The notes: generated from the sequence alone by a model not told the origin. A stretch of 64,000 nucleotides of DNA from Lacibacter sp. H375 (GCF_037892425.1 NZ_JBBKTT010000001.1:558001-622000), one strand, 5' to 3'; numbered from the stretch's first letter, positions 1-8,625 are shown. Numbers and translations are program-made.

Positions 1-1986
1 TTCCTTACCAAGAAAACCTTTTCTCAAATATTCCTGATAATATTTGCTTGAGACAAAAATTGGATAATTAAATATTGCTGAACTATGTGGGCTCTGAATA
101 GTAATTCGATACACAAATCTCGAACTTCCCTGTATCATCCCCTGATTCACCAATTTCTTAAACGGTTCATCGTAGCCAATATGTCCCAGATCATACAATG
201 CTTTCGTCCACATACGGCTGTACAATAAATGACCAACTGCATGCTCTGTTCCGCCAATATAAATATCAACCTGGTTCCAGTAATCACTTACTGCACGGTC
301 GCAGAATGCGTTTTCATTATGCGGATCCATGTAACGTAAGAAATACCAGGATGAACCTGCATAGCCGGGCATGGTATTCGTTTCTAATTCTTTCGCCACC
401 CATTCAGGAATATTTGCCAACGGACCTTCGCCTTCAGGACCGGGAGAATAACTATCTACTTCAGGTAACAACAAAGGCAATTCAGTTTCGCTTAATGCAT
501 AAGCTGTTCCATCCTTCCATTGAATGGGGAATGGTTCACCCCAATAACGTTGACGGCTGAACGCTGCATCACGCATTCTGAAATTCACTTTTCGTACGCC
601 AATTCCTAATTCCTCCAACTTGCCAATTACTATTTCGCTTGCTTCACGCATTGGTGTTCCATTTAAGAAACCACTGTTCTCCAGTATGGCATCTTTTGTT
701 GCGTTGGCATCTTCGCCATTGAAATGTTTACCAATGATATTAGTGATGGGAATATTAAAATGCTGAGCAAATTTAAAATCACGTTCATCGCCGCAAGGCA
801 CCGCCATAATAGCACCTGTGCCATAACCCGCCAATACATATTCGCTGATCCAGATGGGAATTTCTCTTCCATCAAACGGATTCACGGCATATGCACCGGT
901 GAATACACCGCTGATCTTTTTCTCAGCTTGCCGTTCACGGTCACTGCGGCTTTTTACATAAGCAATGTATTCATCAACTGCTTTGGTTTGCTCTATTGAT
1001 TTTATCTGATCAACTAAATCCAATTCAGGAGCAATCACCATAAAGTCAACACCAAAGATGGTATCGGGTCTTGTCGTATACACCCGTAACTTTTGTTCGT
1101 GACCTTTTATTGCAAAATCTATTTCAGCGCCGCTTGATTTACCTATCCAGTTCGTTTGCATTTCTTTCATGCTTTCGCTGAATTCAATGCGCTCCAAACC
1201 TTCCAGTAAACGATCAGCATATTCAGTAATACGCAAATACCATTGACGCAATTTCTTTTTAACTACCGGATGTCCGCCACGTTCACTCACACCATTCACC
1301 ACTTCATCGTTCGCTAACACAGTACCCAATGCTTCACACCAGTTTACTTCGCCATAGCCGCAATAAGCAAGGCGATATTGCATGAGGATGTCCTGCTGCG
1401 TTTTTTCAGCAAATGATTTCCACTCTTCTGCAGTAAAGGAAGTTATCGGGAATTGGGAATTAGGGATTGGGTGGCTGGCGTTACCTTTAGCTTCAAACGA
1501 AGCAATCAGCACATCGATCTTTTCAGCTTTGTTTGTTTTACGGTTGTAAAAACTATTAAAGAGTTGTAAGAAGATCCACTGTGTCCATTTGTAATAACCG
1601 GGATCACAGGTGCGCACTTCACGATCCCAATCGTAACAAAAACCGATATTGTCTAACTGGCGGCGGAAATTATTAATGTTCTGGTCAGTACTAACGGCCG
1701 GGTGTACGCCATGTTCAATGGCATACTGCTCGGCAGGTAAACCAAATGCATCATAACCCATCGGGTGTAATACATTAAAACCTTTCAGACGTTTGAAGCG
1801 GGAATAAATATCGCTGGCAATGTAACCAAGCGGATGACCCACGTGCAATCCTGCACCACTTGGATAAGGAAACATATCCAACACATAAAACTTTGGTTTG
1901 TCACTTACGTTCGAAACCTTGTAGGCATTTGTATTGATCCATTGCTGTTGCCATTTCTTCTCAATTTCTCTGAACTTATATTCCAT
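1..1986 (-). CDS. leuS: Leucyl-tRNA synthetase, 3' end outside window
   Basis: Charges tRNA-Leu with leucine in the cytoplasm. The frame is open from an ATG at 1986 to base 1, giving the first 662 codons; the C-terminal part, including the KMSKS loop, lies beyond the window. The class I signature appears as HVGH at residues 48-51, followed by the LeuS block GYDAFGLPAEQYA. Further on come the zinc/editing-region blocks NWCEALGTVLANDEV and SERGGHPV typical of LeuS. Oddity: residues around 170-183 (bases 1441-1482) read NASHPIPNSQFPIT, encoded by a GGAATTGGGAATTAGG-type simple repeat that looks like spacer DNA; the reading frame survives. It is divergent from ftsX. No Shine-Dalgarno precedes the start. 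Identity is certain; the start is well supported by the usual LeuS N-terminus. Confidence 0.97.
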   Translation of the reverse strand, partial: MEYKFREIEKKWQQQWINTNAYKVSNVSDKPKFYVLDMFPYPSGAGLHVGHPLGYIASDIYSRFKRLKGFNVLHPMGYDAFGLPAEQYAIEHGVHPAVSTDQNINNFRRQLDNIGFCYDWDREVRTCDPGYYKWTQWIFLQLFNSFYNRKTNKAEKIDVLIASFEAKGNASHPIPNSQFPITSFTAEEWKSFAEKTQQDILMQYRLAYCGYGEVNWCEALGTVLANDEVVNGVSERGGHPVVKKKLRQWYLRITEYADRLLEGLERIEFSESMKEMQTNWIGKSSGAEIDFAIKGHEQKLRVYTTRPDTIFGVDFMVIAPELDLVDQIKSIEQTKAVDEYIAYVKSRSDRERQAEKKISGVFTGAYAVNPFDGREIPIWISEYVLAGYGTGAIMAVPCGDERDFKFAQHFNIPITNIIGKHFNGEDANATKDAILENSGFLNGTPMREASEIVIGKLEELGIGVRKVNFRMRDAAFSRQRYWGEPFPIQWKDGTAYALSETELPLLLPEVDSYSPGPEGEGPLANIPEWVAKELETNTMPGYAGSSWYFLRYMDPHNENAFCDRAVSDYWNQVDIYIGGTEHAVGHLLYSRMWTKALYDLGHIGYDEPFKKLVNQGMIQGSSRFVYRITIQSPHSSAIFNYPIFVSSKYYQEYLRKGFLGKE
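1441..1482. repeat. Simple-repeat insert within leuS
   Basis: A run of GGGAATTGGGAATTAGGGATTGGG character lies inside the leuS coding region, at a place where LeuS proteins have a variable loop between the connective region and the FxAEEW block. It resembles the degenerate short repeats found in several spacers of this window and is translated in frame. Whether it is a true insertion needs a comparison with leuS of relatives. Confidence 0.55.
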
Positions 1987-2355
1987 GTACCGTTCCGGTT
2001 AGTTTTTATTTTGTAATCGACTATTACTAATTCTATTCCACTGTTGTTGCCACGCTCGCTTATGCGTTCTTATTTCTATTCATCATTAGGTGTAACACTT
2101 AATTGCTCATTTGAAAAACAGAACGTACAAGTGAGTGACACAACTGGCGATGAGTAAAGCTGTGAAAGAAGACTTAAAAAATCATCTTCGTGCAGCATTT
2201 CTGCACCACTTGCAAAATAAGTGCAGAACACCCTCGTTAAAGGGCAACAAAATTAAGGATTACGGGGCTTGTGCAGGATAAATCTGCTAAATTTGCCCAC
2301 ATCCTGTGTAGGGCAGGATATTTCATTTTTCGAACTTACATTAAATCAACACGGC
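1987..2355. other. leuS-ftsX divergent spacer with possible leuS leader
   Basis: A 369-base spacer without a recognised gene. On the minus strand it holds a short reading frame (2198 to 2076, 40 codons plus stop) with seven leucines, five of them in the first 14 codons, ending 89 bases before leuS. Bases 2190-2226 can form two exclusive hairpins: GTGCAG (2190-2195) with CTGCAC (2201-2206), or CTGCAC/CTT (2201-2211) with AAGTGCAG (2219-2226). A near-consensus minus-strand -7 element (TTATTTTG, 7 of 8) overlaps 2211-2220. A second small inverted repeat CCCT/AGGG lies at 2231-2244. The function is unproven. Confidence 0.4.
2269..2295 (+). promoter_or_regulatory. Candidate ftsX promoter
   Basis: An exact Bacteroidota -7 element TAAATTTG lies at 2288-2295 with a TTG at 2269-2271, 16 bases upstream; the usual spacing is 19-21, so the -33 call is weak. 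It leaves a leader of about 55 bases before the ftsX ATG at 2356. Confidence 0.4.
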
Positions 2356-3234
2356 ATGGCGCAACAACCGAACAAAGCATCGATGAAACGTTCTAAACCA
2401 TCGTACCTCTACAGTATTATTGGTGTGGCTCTGGTGCTCTTCATCCTCGGTGTTTTAGGATGGATCTTCTTAAATTTTCAGAAAGTGGGTACTACCCTGC
2501 GTGAAAATATCCAGTTTCATGCTTGGTTGAGCACCACAAATAAAAAATCAATCGACAGTTTAACAACGTATGTGGCGGCACAGCCTTACGTGAAATCTTC
2601 GGCCTATATCAATAAAGAAATGGCGAAGGAAATTTATAATAAAGACGGTAACGAAAGCTGGGATAAGATTCTCGACGAAAATCCTTTGCCGGAAAGCGTT
2701 GACTTTTATGCCAAGTCGGATTATGTGCAGAAAGACAGTCTAGATAAAATTACAGCCGATCTGATGACCCGTTTTCCCGGTGTGATCAGTGAGGTACAAT
2801 ACCCCAAAGCGCTGGTGAATACCCTGAACGACCGGGCACAAAAAGTGGGCATTGTCTTATTGATCGTTGCCATTTTGCTGAGCGCCATTGTGATCGTATC
2901 GATCGACACGACCATACGTTTGGCCATGTTCAGTAATCGTTTTCTTATTAAAACCATGCAGATGGTAGGCGCCACCCGCAGCTTTATTGCACGGCCAATG
3001 AACATCAGGGCCATTATTAATGGACTGATCAGTGCGGGCATTGCCATTGCAGCTATCTGGGCAGTTATCACCTGGGCCGAAAGCTATATTCCTGATATGA
3101 AGGCGCTTCGTGATCCGAAGATCTACCTCATTCTTTTCGGTTCCATTATTGCCATTGGTGTGGGGATTTCGCTTTACAGCACGCACCGCAGTGTAATGAA
3201 GTATTTGCGCATGAAACTCGACGAATTATATTAA
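2356..3234 (+). CDS. ftsX: Cell division protein FtsX
   Basis: Inner-membrane partner of FtsE, which in known systems activates peptidoglycan hydrolases at the septum. The protein of 292 residues has the FtsX layout: a short cytoplasmic N-terminus, TM1 at about 18-40, a periplasmic domain of about 120 residues, TM2 at 163-183, TM3 at 220-240 and TM4 at 256-275. The conserved cytoplasmic loop KTMQMVGATRSFIARPM is at 199-215. The frame is open further upstream to 2269, but that extension has no FtsX character, so the ATG at 2356 is preferred. ftsE is not in the window. The neighbours DUF3098 and uppP form a common Bacteroidota gene order and suggest a cell-envelope operon. Confidence 0.93.
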   Translation: MAQQPNKASMKRSKPSYLYSIIGVALVLFILGVLGWIFLNFQKVGTTLRENIQFHAWLSTTNKKSIDSLTTYVAAQPYVKSSAYINKEMAKEIYNKDGNESWDKILDENPLPESVDFYAKSDYVQKDSLDKITADLMTRFPGVISEVQYPKALVNTLNDRAQKVGIVLLIVAILLSAIVIVSIDTTIRLAMFSNRFLIKTMQMVGATRSFIARPMNIRAIINGLISAGIAIAAIWAVITWAESYIPDMKALRDPKIYLILFGSIIAIGVGISLYSTHRSVMKYLRMKLDELY

Positions 3235-3240
3235 GCCTTA

Positions 3241-3303
3241 GCCGATAGTTGTTAGTGGACAGTAAAAACTACCGGCTAATGACTATAGGCTATCGACTAA
3301 CAG
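3241..3303. repeat. Dispersed spacer repeat (copy 1)
   Basis: The gap between ftsX and the DUF3098 gene is made of degenerate copies of a CTATCGACTAACAG-like unit. Its first 23 bases (3241-3263) recur exactly, in inverted orientation, at 6743-6765. Such readable short repeats are common in spacers of this group; no coding potential is seen. Confidence 0.7.
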
Positions 3304-3337
3304 CTTTTCCTTATATTGCACCCCTCAAAACAAGACT

Positions 3338-3574
3338 ATGAGCCAGAAAAAAATAGCAACCATTTTTACCAAAGAGAATTACAAGTGGATGGCCATTGGC
3401 GCTGCAGTGATCGTTCTTGGTTTTCTGTTGATGATTGGTGGCAAAAGTGCCGACCCGAATGTGTTTAATAAAGAGGAAGTGTATAGCTTCCGCAGAATTA
3501 CACTTGCACCACTTCTGATTATTGCTGGTTTGATCATTGAGATCTACGCCATCATGAAAAAGCCAAAAGACTAA
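3338..3574 (+). CDS. DUF3098 small membrane protein
   Basis: A 78-residue protein with two predicted membrane segments (about residues 17-34 and 54-72), a lysine-rich N-terminus and a short polar C-terminal tail ending KKPKD. Length, topology and position between ftsX and uppP fit the DUF3098 family, which is restricted to Bacteroidota and has no assigned function. It starts 103 bases after ftsX, separated by repeat DNA. Its position suggests a role in the cell envelope or division, but that is inference. Confidence 0.85.
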   Translation: MSQKKIATIFTKENYKWMAIGAAVIVLGFLLMIGGKSADPNVFNKEEVYSFRRITLAPLLIIAGLIIEIYAIMKKPKD

Positions 3575-3580
3575 AAGACA

Positions 3581-3684
3581 TAATTTGAAAATTTGCCGAT
3601 TTGAAAATTTGAAAACGAACAGTTCAAATACTCAAATCGGTTTTTTTATTTTCAAATTTTCAAATTAATCAATTCTCAAATTTC
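3581..3684. repeat. AT-rich CAAATTTTCAAATT spacer repeat, terminator-like
   Basis: Repeated ATTTGAAAA/TTTTCAAAT units fill the gap before uppP. Bases 3599-3615 and 3649-3665 are a perfect 17-bp inverted repeat; a nested pair CCGATTTG (3596-3603) and CAAATCGG (3633-3640) is followed directly by seven T residues, so it may end transcription of the DUF3098 gene. Confidence 0.6.
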
Positions 3685-3688
3685 ATTC

Positions 3689-4510
3689 GTGAATACAATT
3701 GAATCCATCATCATCGCCATTGTGGAAGGTTTAACGGAATATCTTCCTGTTTCTTCTACCGGGCACATGATCCTTGCTGAGCGGTTGATGAATGTACCTC
3801 CTGATAACTTCACCAAACTGTTTACAGTTGCCATACAGCTTGGCGCCATTTTAAGCGTTGTTGTTTTGTACTGGAAAAAGTTTTTCGATTTTAAACGCTG
3901 GGAGTTTTATGCGAAACTGATTGTTGCAGTAATACCTGCGTTGCTGCTGGGTTTTCTATTCAGTGATCAGATAGATGAACTGCTTGAAAGTCCGTTAACG
4001 GTTTCTATTACATTATTGGTTGGAGGTATTATTCTGTTGTTCATTGATAACGTGTTTAAGCAACATACCATCAGCGAAGAAAAAGAAATTTCGTTTGGTA
4101 AAGCATTTATGATCGGCTTGTGGCAATGTGTGGCGATGATACCGGGTGTAAGTCGCAGTGCAGCCAGTATCATTGGCGGTATGCAGCAAAAACTTACACG
4201 ACCGTTGGCCGCTGAATTTTCCTTCTTTCTAGCCGTACCAACCATGGCCGCAGCAACGGGCTATTCATTATTCCTGAAAGACTGGAATGAAAATGGTGTT
4301 GAAGTGAAAGGCTATGATCTGATCCTTTCTTCAACGCAATACACACAGGCATTTATTATCGGCAATATAGTTGCCTTTGTTGTGGCGATGCTTGCGATTA
4401 AATTCTTCATTGGCTTTTTACAAAAGCATGGTTTCCGTTTGTTTGGCTGGTACAGGATTATCGCCGGTATTATTCTGCTAATCCTGTTTATGACCGGTTA
4501 CCTCAAATAG
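3689..4510 (+). CDS. uppP: Undecaprenyl-diphosphate phosphatase
   Basis: Integral membrane enzyme (BacA/UppP family) that removes a phosphate from undecaprenyl diphosphate so that the lipid carrier can be reused in peptidoglycan and other wall syntheses; it gives bacitracin tolerance in other bacteria. The 273-residue protein has both family signatures: [14 protein letters not shown] at 13-26, with the catalytic glutamates and serine, and PGVSRSAAS near 152-160. About eight membrane segments are visible. The start is GTG at 3689; no ATG lies close by, and this start gives the usual N-terminus [14 protein letters not shown]. In many Bacteroidota truB follows uppP; here a transporter gene follows instead. 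Confidence 0.96.
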   Translation: MNTIESIIIAIVEGLTEYLPVSSTGHMILAERLMNVPPDNFTKLFTVAIQLGAILSVVVLYWKKFFDFKRWEFYAKLIVAVIPALLLGFLFSDQIDELLESPLTVSITLLVGGIILLFIDNVFKQHTISEEKEISFGKAFMIGLWQCVAMIPGVSRSAASIIGGMQQKLTRPLAAEFSFFLAVPTMAAATGYSLFLKDWNENGVEVKGYDLILSSTQYTQAFIIGNIVAFVVAMLAIKFFIGFLQKHGFRLFGWYRIIAGIILLILFMTGYLK

Positions 4511-4575
4511 CATTTCGTTTAATTATCCTATTTTCATACAGGCAGTCTTTCCTGCCCCCAACTAAAACCATCTGT

Positions 4576-5871
4576 ATGCAGACTGCATCAAAAAAAATTG
4601 TGAACGGCTGGGCTATGTACGACTGGGCCAACAGTGTTTACAATCTTGTGATCACTACCACTTTCTTTCCTGCTTATTATGCCGCTGTAACGGGCATCAA
4701 AAATTTCCCTGATGGCATAACGTTGTTCGGAAGAAACTTTGTAAACACAGAATTGAAAGATTATGTGTTAGCAACAGGTTTTTTACTGATCGCATTATTA
4801 TCGCCCATACTTTCATCTATTGCCGATTATAAAGGCAACAAGAAGAACTTCATGCGCTTCTTTTGTTATTTAGGTGCAATCAGTTGTTCACTCATGTTCT
4901 TTTTTGATAAGAATAACGTGATGCTCGGTCTGGTGTGCTTTATGTTTGCCGGAATTGGTTTTTACGGCTCACAAGTATTTTATAATTCTTACCTGCCCGA
5001 AATTGCTGCGGAAGAAGATATGGACCGCATCAGTGCAAAAGGGTTTACCATGGGTTATATCGGCAGTGTGTTATTGCAGATGGTTGGTTTTGGATTAGTG
5101 GTTGTGATGAAAGAAGATCCTTCACTTCCATTAAAGATCACTTTCTTACTGGTGGGTGTTTGGTGGGTTACATTTGCACAAATTCCATTCAGTCGTTTAC
5201 CTAACCGTAGCGATAAAAGCGAACGTAAACTCAAGAAACATGTATTGGTGAATGGATTTCATGAATTGCAGCTGGTGTGGAAACAGGTAATCAAAATGCC
5301 GGTGTTGAAACGATTTTTAACTGCTTTCTTTTTTTACAGCATGGGTGTGCAAACTGTATTACTTGTGGCCATTGATTTTGGCATCAAGATCCTGAATCTT
5401 GAAAATGTAAAACTCATTATTACAGCAGTGTTATTACAGGTAGTGGCAATCGTTGGTGCACTCCTGATGTCGAGGCTATCAGGAAGGTTTGGCAATATTC
5501 GTGTGCTCATCTTTACCGTATTGTTATGGGTGTGCGCATGTATTGGTGGTTACTATATTCAAACTGAAATGCATTTTTATATTGTGGCTTCGTTTGTTGG
5601 TTTGGTGATGGGTGGCATACAGGCATTGAGCCGTGCTACTTATGCCAAGTTAATGCCGCAAACAAAAGACACTGCATCGTTCTTTAGTTTTTATGATGTA
5701 ACAGAGAAGTTTGCGATTGTAATTGGCCTGTTCTCTTTCGGCATAATTGAAGGTCTCACAAAAGACATGCGCAACTCAATTTTAGTACTCATTATTTTCT
5801 TTGTGCTTGGTCTGCTGTTTCTCTTGCACACCTTGGTTACTCAAAGAAAAGAACAAACAAAGCTGATATGA
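4576..5871 (+). CDS. UMF1/Atg22-family MFS transporter
   Basis: A 431-residue membrane protein with about 12 membrane segments. The N-terminal motif GWAMYDWANSVYNLVI at 11-26 is characteristic of the UMF1 (Atg22-like) branch of the major facilitator superfamily; yeast Atg22 exports amino acids from the vacuole, but substrates of the bacterial members are not established. A conserved ALSRATYAKLMP stretch late in the protein also fits. Its stop overlaps the start of the next gene (ATGA), so the two are translationally coupled, which suggests that the transported compound is also a substrate or product of that hydrolase. Confidence 0.88.
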   Translation: MQTASKKIVNGWAMYDWANSVYNLVITTTFFPAYYAAVTGIKNFPDGITLFGRNFVNTELKDYVLATGFLLIALLSPILSSIADYKGNKKNFMRFFCYLGAISCSLMFFFDKNNVMLGLVCFMFAGIGFYGSQVFYNSYLPEIAAEEDMDRISAKGFTMGYIGSVLLQMVGFGLVVVMKEDPSLPLKITFLLVGVWWVTFAQIPFSRLPNRSDKSERKLKKHVLVNGFHELQLVWKQVIKMPVLKRFLTAFFFYSMGVQTVLLVAIDFGIKILNLENVKLIITAVLLQVVAIVGALLMSRLSGRFGNIRVLIFTVLLWVCACIGGYYIQTEMHFYIVASFVGLVMGGIQALSRATYAKLMPQTKDTASFFSFYDVTEKFAIVIGLFSFGIIEGLTKDMRNSILVLIIFFVLGLLFLLHTLVTQRKEQTKLI

Positions 5872-6728
5872 AACTCTATTCAATCGAAACCGGTTATTTC
5901 AAATTAGACGGTGGTGCAATGTTTGGTGTAGTGCCAAAAGTGATGTGGAATAAACTGAACCCAGCCGACGAAAATAATCTCTGCAGCTGGGCCATGCGTT
6001 GTTTATTGATAGAAGATGGCAACCGGTTGATCTTAATTGACAATGGTATTGGAGATAAGCAGGATGAGAAATTTCTTGGTCATTATTATTTGCATGGCGA
6101 CGATACGTTAGACAAATCATTAGCCAAACATGGGTTTAGTAAAGATGATATTACCGATGTGTTTCTTACGCATCTGCATTTCGATCATTGCGGCGGTTCT
6201 ATAAAACGTGAAGGCGATAAATTAGTCCCTGCTTTTAAGAATGCAACATTCTGGAGTAATGAACAACACTGGGAATGGGCCACAAAACCAAACGACAGGG
6301 AGAAAGCTTCCTTCTTAAAAGAAAATATATTGCCAATTGAAGAAAGCGGACAGTTGAAATTTATTGTGCCAGGTGAATCGCAGTTTCATCAATTATCTTC
6401 ATCAGTATTCAATGAAAATATGTCTGTACGTTTTGTAAATGGTCATACCGAAAGTATGATGTTACCGCAGATCAACTATAATGGCAAGACCATTGTGTAC
6501 ATGGCTGATCTGTTACCTGCTGCTGCACATATTCCTATCCCTTATGTGATGGCTTATGATATGTTTCCGCTTACTACCTTGAATGAAAAGAAATCATTTC
6601 TGACAGAAGCAGTTGAGAACGACTACATCTTATTCTTTGAGCATGATCCGCAGATCGAGTGTTGTAATTTGCAAAAAACAGAGAAAGGCGTGAGAATGAA
6701 AGAAAGATTTAGATTGGATGAGATTTGA
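5868..6728 (+). CDS. MBL-fold metallo-hydrolase
   Basis: A 286-residue cytoplasmic protein (no signal peptide) of the metallo-beta-lactamase fold. The dinuclear metal motif THLHFDHCGG lies near residues 100-109, a further metal ligand is likely the His of NGHTESM near 200, and ADLLPAAAHIP holds the conserved Asp. The sequence is closest in layout to the lactonase/organophosphatase branch, such as N-acyl-homoserine lactonases, but the substrate cannot be read from sequence. The gene overlaps the preceding MFS gene by four bases, so both probably act in one process. Confidence 0.88.
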   Translation: MKLYSIETGYFKLDGGAMFGVVPKVMWNKLNPADENNLCSWAMRCLLIEDGNRLILIDNGIGDKQDEKFLGHYYLHGDDTLDKSLAKHGFSKDDITDVFLTHLHFDHCGGSIKREGDKLVPAFKNATFWSNEQHWEWATKPNDREKASFLKENILPIEESGQLKFIVPGESQFHQLSSSVFNENMSVRFVNGHTESMMLPQINYNGKTIVYMADLLPAAAHIPIPYVMAYDMFPLTTLNEKKSFLTEAVENDYILFFEHDPQIECCNLQKTEKGVRMKERFRLDEI

Positions 6729-6742
6729 TGTGAGGACTCACT

Positions 6743-6765
6743 ACTGTCCACTAACAACTATCGGC
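6743..6765. repeat. Dispersed spacer repeat (inverted copy 2)
   Basis: These 23 bases are the exact reverse complement of 3241-3263. They lie between the convergent MBL-hydrolase and DUF3108 genes and may help to end transcription, though no strong hairpin forms here. Confidence 0.75.
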
Positions 6766-6772
6766 ATTACAA

Positions 6773-7582
6773 TTATCTTGTGCTGATCAATCCATTCAAC
6801 TTATGACGTGTGTTTTTATAGCCCATCATATCCACTTTTATACTACCAACTGAAATGGGGCTTTCAATGCGAACGGGAATTCGGTTAGCATCATCACTCA
6901 CCCACACCGTCATTTTTTCACCGCCTTTAAAAATGGTTCCTTCGATGAGTAATGGTTTGAATTTGATGGCATTGAATTTACCATACTTGGTCTTTATTTT
7001 TTCTTTGCCCAAATAGCGGACATACAAACTATATGTTTTATCATCAATAAACATATTGAAGGGAATACGATCGCCTGGTTTGTATTTATTGAAATCAATA
7101 TTGCGGGAGTAATAGATGGCACTCAACACATCCTGCACACACTCGGGCGTTTTAAAGGTACCGCCTTGTGATGTTGCTGTATTGGCTTGCTGATTAAACG
7201 TAACAGTTTCAAACTTTTTGAAATCGCCTTCTAAAATATTACGGACAAACTTGTAAGGTTGTAATGTAGAAGTATCAATAAAACTTTCATACTTATCCCT
7301 CACTTTAAAAAGTCCGTCAAAAAAAGACGTTGTTCTTCCTTCCCCAATAAGATGATAAACTGCTTTTCCGTTATATCTTTCGAGGTTAATATGAAAATCG
7401 GCATGGCCACCATGCACATAAACTCCGGCTAATGTGTAATAAACCTGGTAGTTGATCGATTCGCCGTTTTGCCATGCAAAATTGCGGATACTGGCACAAA
7501 ATTCATCACTTGTTTCCGGTTGTGTTGAAACAGGTGCAAAAGAAAGCAGTACTACTGAAAACAGAATCAAAGTGATCTTCAT
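6773..7582 (-). CDS. DUF3108 exported protein
   Basis: A 269-residue protein with a signal peptide (MKITLILFSVVLLSFAPVS) and the DUF3108 layout: an N-terminal GESINYQVYYTLAGVYVHGGHADF block, several beta-rich segments, and the C-terminal VWVSDDANRIPVRIES signature. It is predicted to be a periplasmic or outer-membrane-associated beta-rich protein of unknown function. Its start overlaps the end of the upstream membrane protein gene by four bases (ATGA type), so the two are co-translated. This pairing points to an envelope function, which remains inference. Confidence 0.87.
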   Translation of the reverse strand: MKITLILFSVVLLSFAPVSTQPETSDEFCASIRNFAWQNGESINYQVYYTLAGVYVHGGHADFHINLERYNGKAVYHLIGEGRTTSFFDGLFKVRDKYESFIDTSTLQPYKFVRNILEGDFKKFETVTFNQQANTATSQGGTFKTPECVQDVLSAIYYSRNIDFNKYKPGDRIPFNMFIDDKTYSLYVRYLGKEKIKTKYGKFNAIKFKPLLIEGTIFKGGEKMTVWVSDDANRIPVRIESPISVGSIKVDMMGYKNTRHKLNGLISTR

Positions 7583-8625
7583 CGTTCCTTAAATATTTTT
7601 ATCGTCAATAACAACAAACTTCCAATCAACGCCGGCACTACAAGATTTAATAACCAGATACCAGCCGTACCTGCAAGAATAGCAATACTGTTTACACTGA
7701 ACACACTCACAATACTTAGCGCCACAGCTCCACGGATACCAACATCAGCTATTGCAAAACCCGGTACGATTGCCATAATTAAAAAGATCAATGCCACACT
7801 CCAGAAACCCTCCCACCACGGAATATCAACTTGCAATGCCTGCCATATCAACACATACTGCAGGGCAAAAACAACAAAACGTAAAAACGAATAAAATAAT
7901 ATTACAAGATACGTTCTGTTTTGCAAGCCATCCAGCACATTTGCAAACGATAACTTTTCTTTTATACCCGGTATCCATTGAACCGCTTTCGCCAACATCT
8001 GCATTCTGAAAAAAAACAATCCCGTTAAGCCGATAAAAAACAAAACCGACCAGGTAAATACCTGCAGCAATATGCCTGATAAATGTGTACCTCCAAGCTG
8101 CACATCGTGTAGCCGGGGTCTCAAAATAAGTAAGGCAATAAAGCCGCACAGTAATGTTATCAATAACTGACCAACACTTGTTACCAATGTAAGTGCCACT
8201 CCCTTCAATCTGAAATCAGGCTTCAGGTACACTACTCTTCCGCCATACTCACCGATACGGTTTGGCGTATTTACCGCCAGGGATAATCCACTCAACACAG
8301 ATTCAAATGCTTTTTGAAACGATAATGGTTGAAATTTATTCACCAGCAGATACCATTTCCATGTTTCCAAACCCCAGTTAACTGGCATCAATAAAACAGA
8401 TAACCACAGCTTCCAGCTTTCATTACCGGTAAAGGCCTGTTTTATCTGCTGCCATGCCCTTGGTAAGTCGGGTTGTTGCTTCACTTGGTTGTATAAGGAT
8501 ATGCTAATCCACACAAAAAGTATAGGGCCCAGAAAGTAATTGATAAAGATTTTGAATTTCCTGTTCAGTTTCTGTTTATTTTGGTCAAAATTAACCTGCT
8601 CCTTGCAAAGTTTTTCGAAAATCAT
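7579..8625 (-). CDS. Lysylphosphatidylglycerol synthase TM-domain (UPF0104) protein
   Basis: A membrane protein of about 348 residues with seven or eight hydrophobic segments and the LPG_synthase_TM signatures: the NRIGEYGGR motif in the first half and PGFAIADVGIRGAVAL near residue 300. It lacks the catalytic aminoacyl-transfer domain of MprF, so it resembles the flippase half or the stand-alone UPF0104 proteins. The start is uncertain. The frame opens at an ATG at 8655, but that start would overlap ruvC deeply; the internal ATG at 8625 reduces the overlap to about 23 bases. It is coupled to the DUF3108 gene. Lipid or polysaccharide translocation is possible but unproven. Confidence 0.83.
   Translation of the reverse strand: MIFEKLCKEQVNFDQNKQKLNRKFKIFINYFLGPILFVWISISLYNQVKQQPDLPRAWQQIKQAFTGNESWKLWLSVLLMPVNWGLETWKWYLLVNKFQPLSFQKAFESVLSGLSLAVNTPNRIGEYGGRVVYLKPDFRLKGVALTLVTSVGQLLITLLCGFIALLILRPRLHDVQLGGTHLSGILLQVFTWSVLFFIGLTGLFFFRMQMLAKAVQWIPGIKEKLSFANVLDGLQNRTYLVILFYSFLRFVVFALQYVLIWQALQVDIPWWEGFWSVALIFLIMAIVPGFAIADVGIRGAVALSIVSVFSVNSIAILAGTAGIWLLNLVVPALIGSLLLLTIKIFKER
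8552..8583 (+). promoter_or_regulatory. Candidate ruvC promoter
   Basis: TTG at 8552-8554 and TTATTTTG at 8576-8583 (7 of 8 matches to TAnnTTTG) are 21 bases apart, the usual Bacteroidota spacing. The element lies inside the 5' end of the divergent membrane protein gene and supports a ruvC start downstream of about 8590. Confidence 0.45.

Noticed and set aside
2269-2355. N-terminal extension of ftsX by 29 codons
   Set aside because: The extra residues have no FtsX character, overlap the candidate promoter, and a normal ATG at 2356 gives the usual N-terminus.
8540-8602. ATG start of ruvC at 8540
   Set aside because: It would add 21 hydrophobic residues lying over the divergent gene's codons and would begin upstream of the promoter-like element; RuvC normally begins close to ILGIDPGT.
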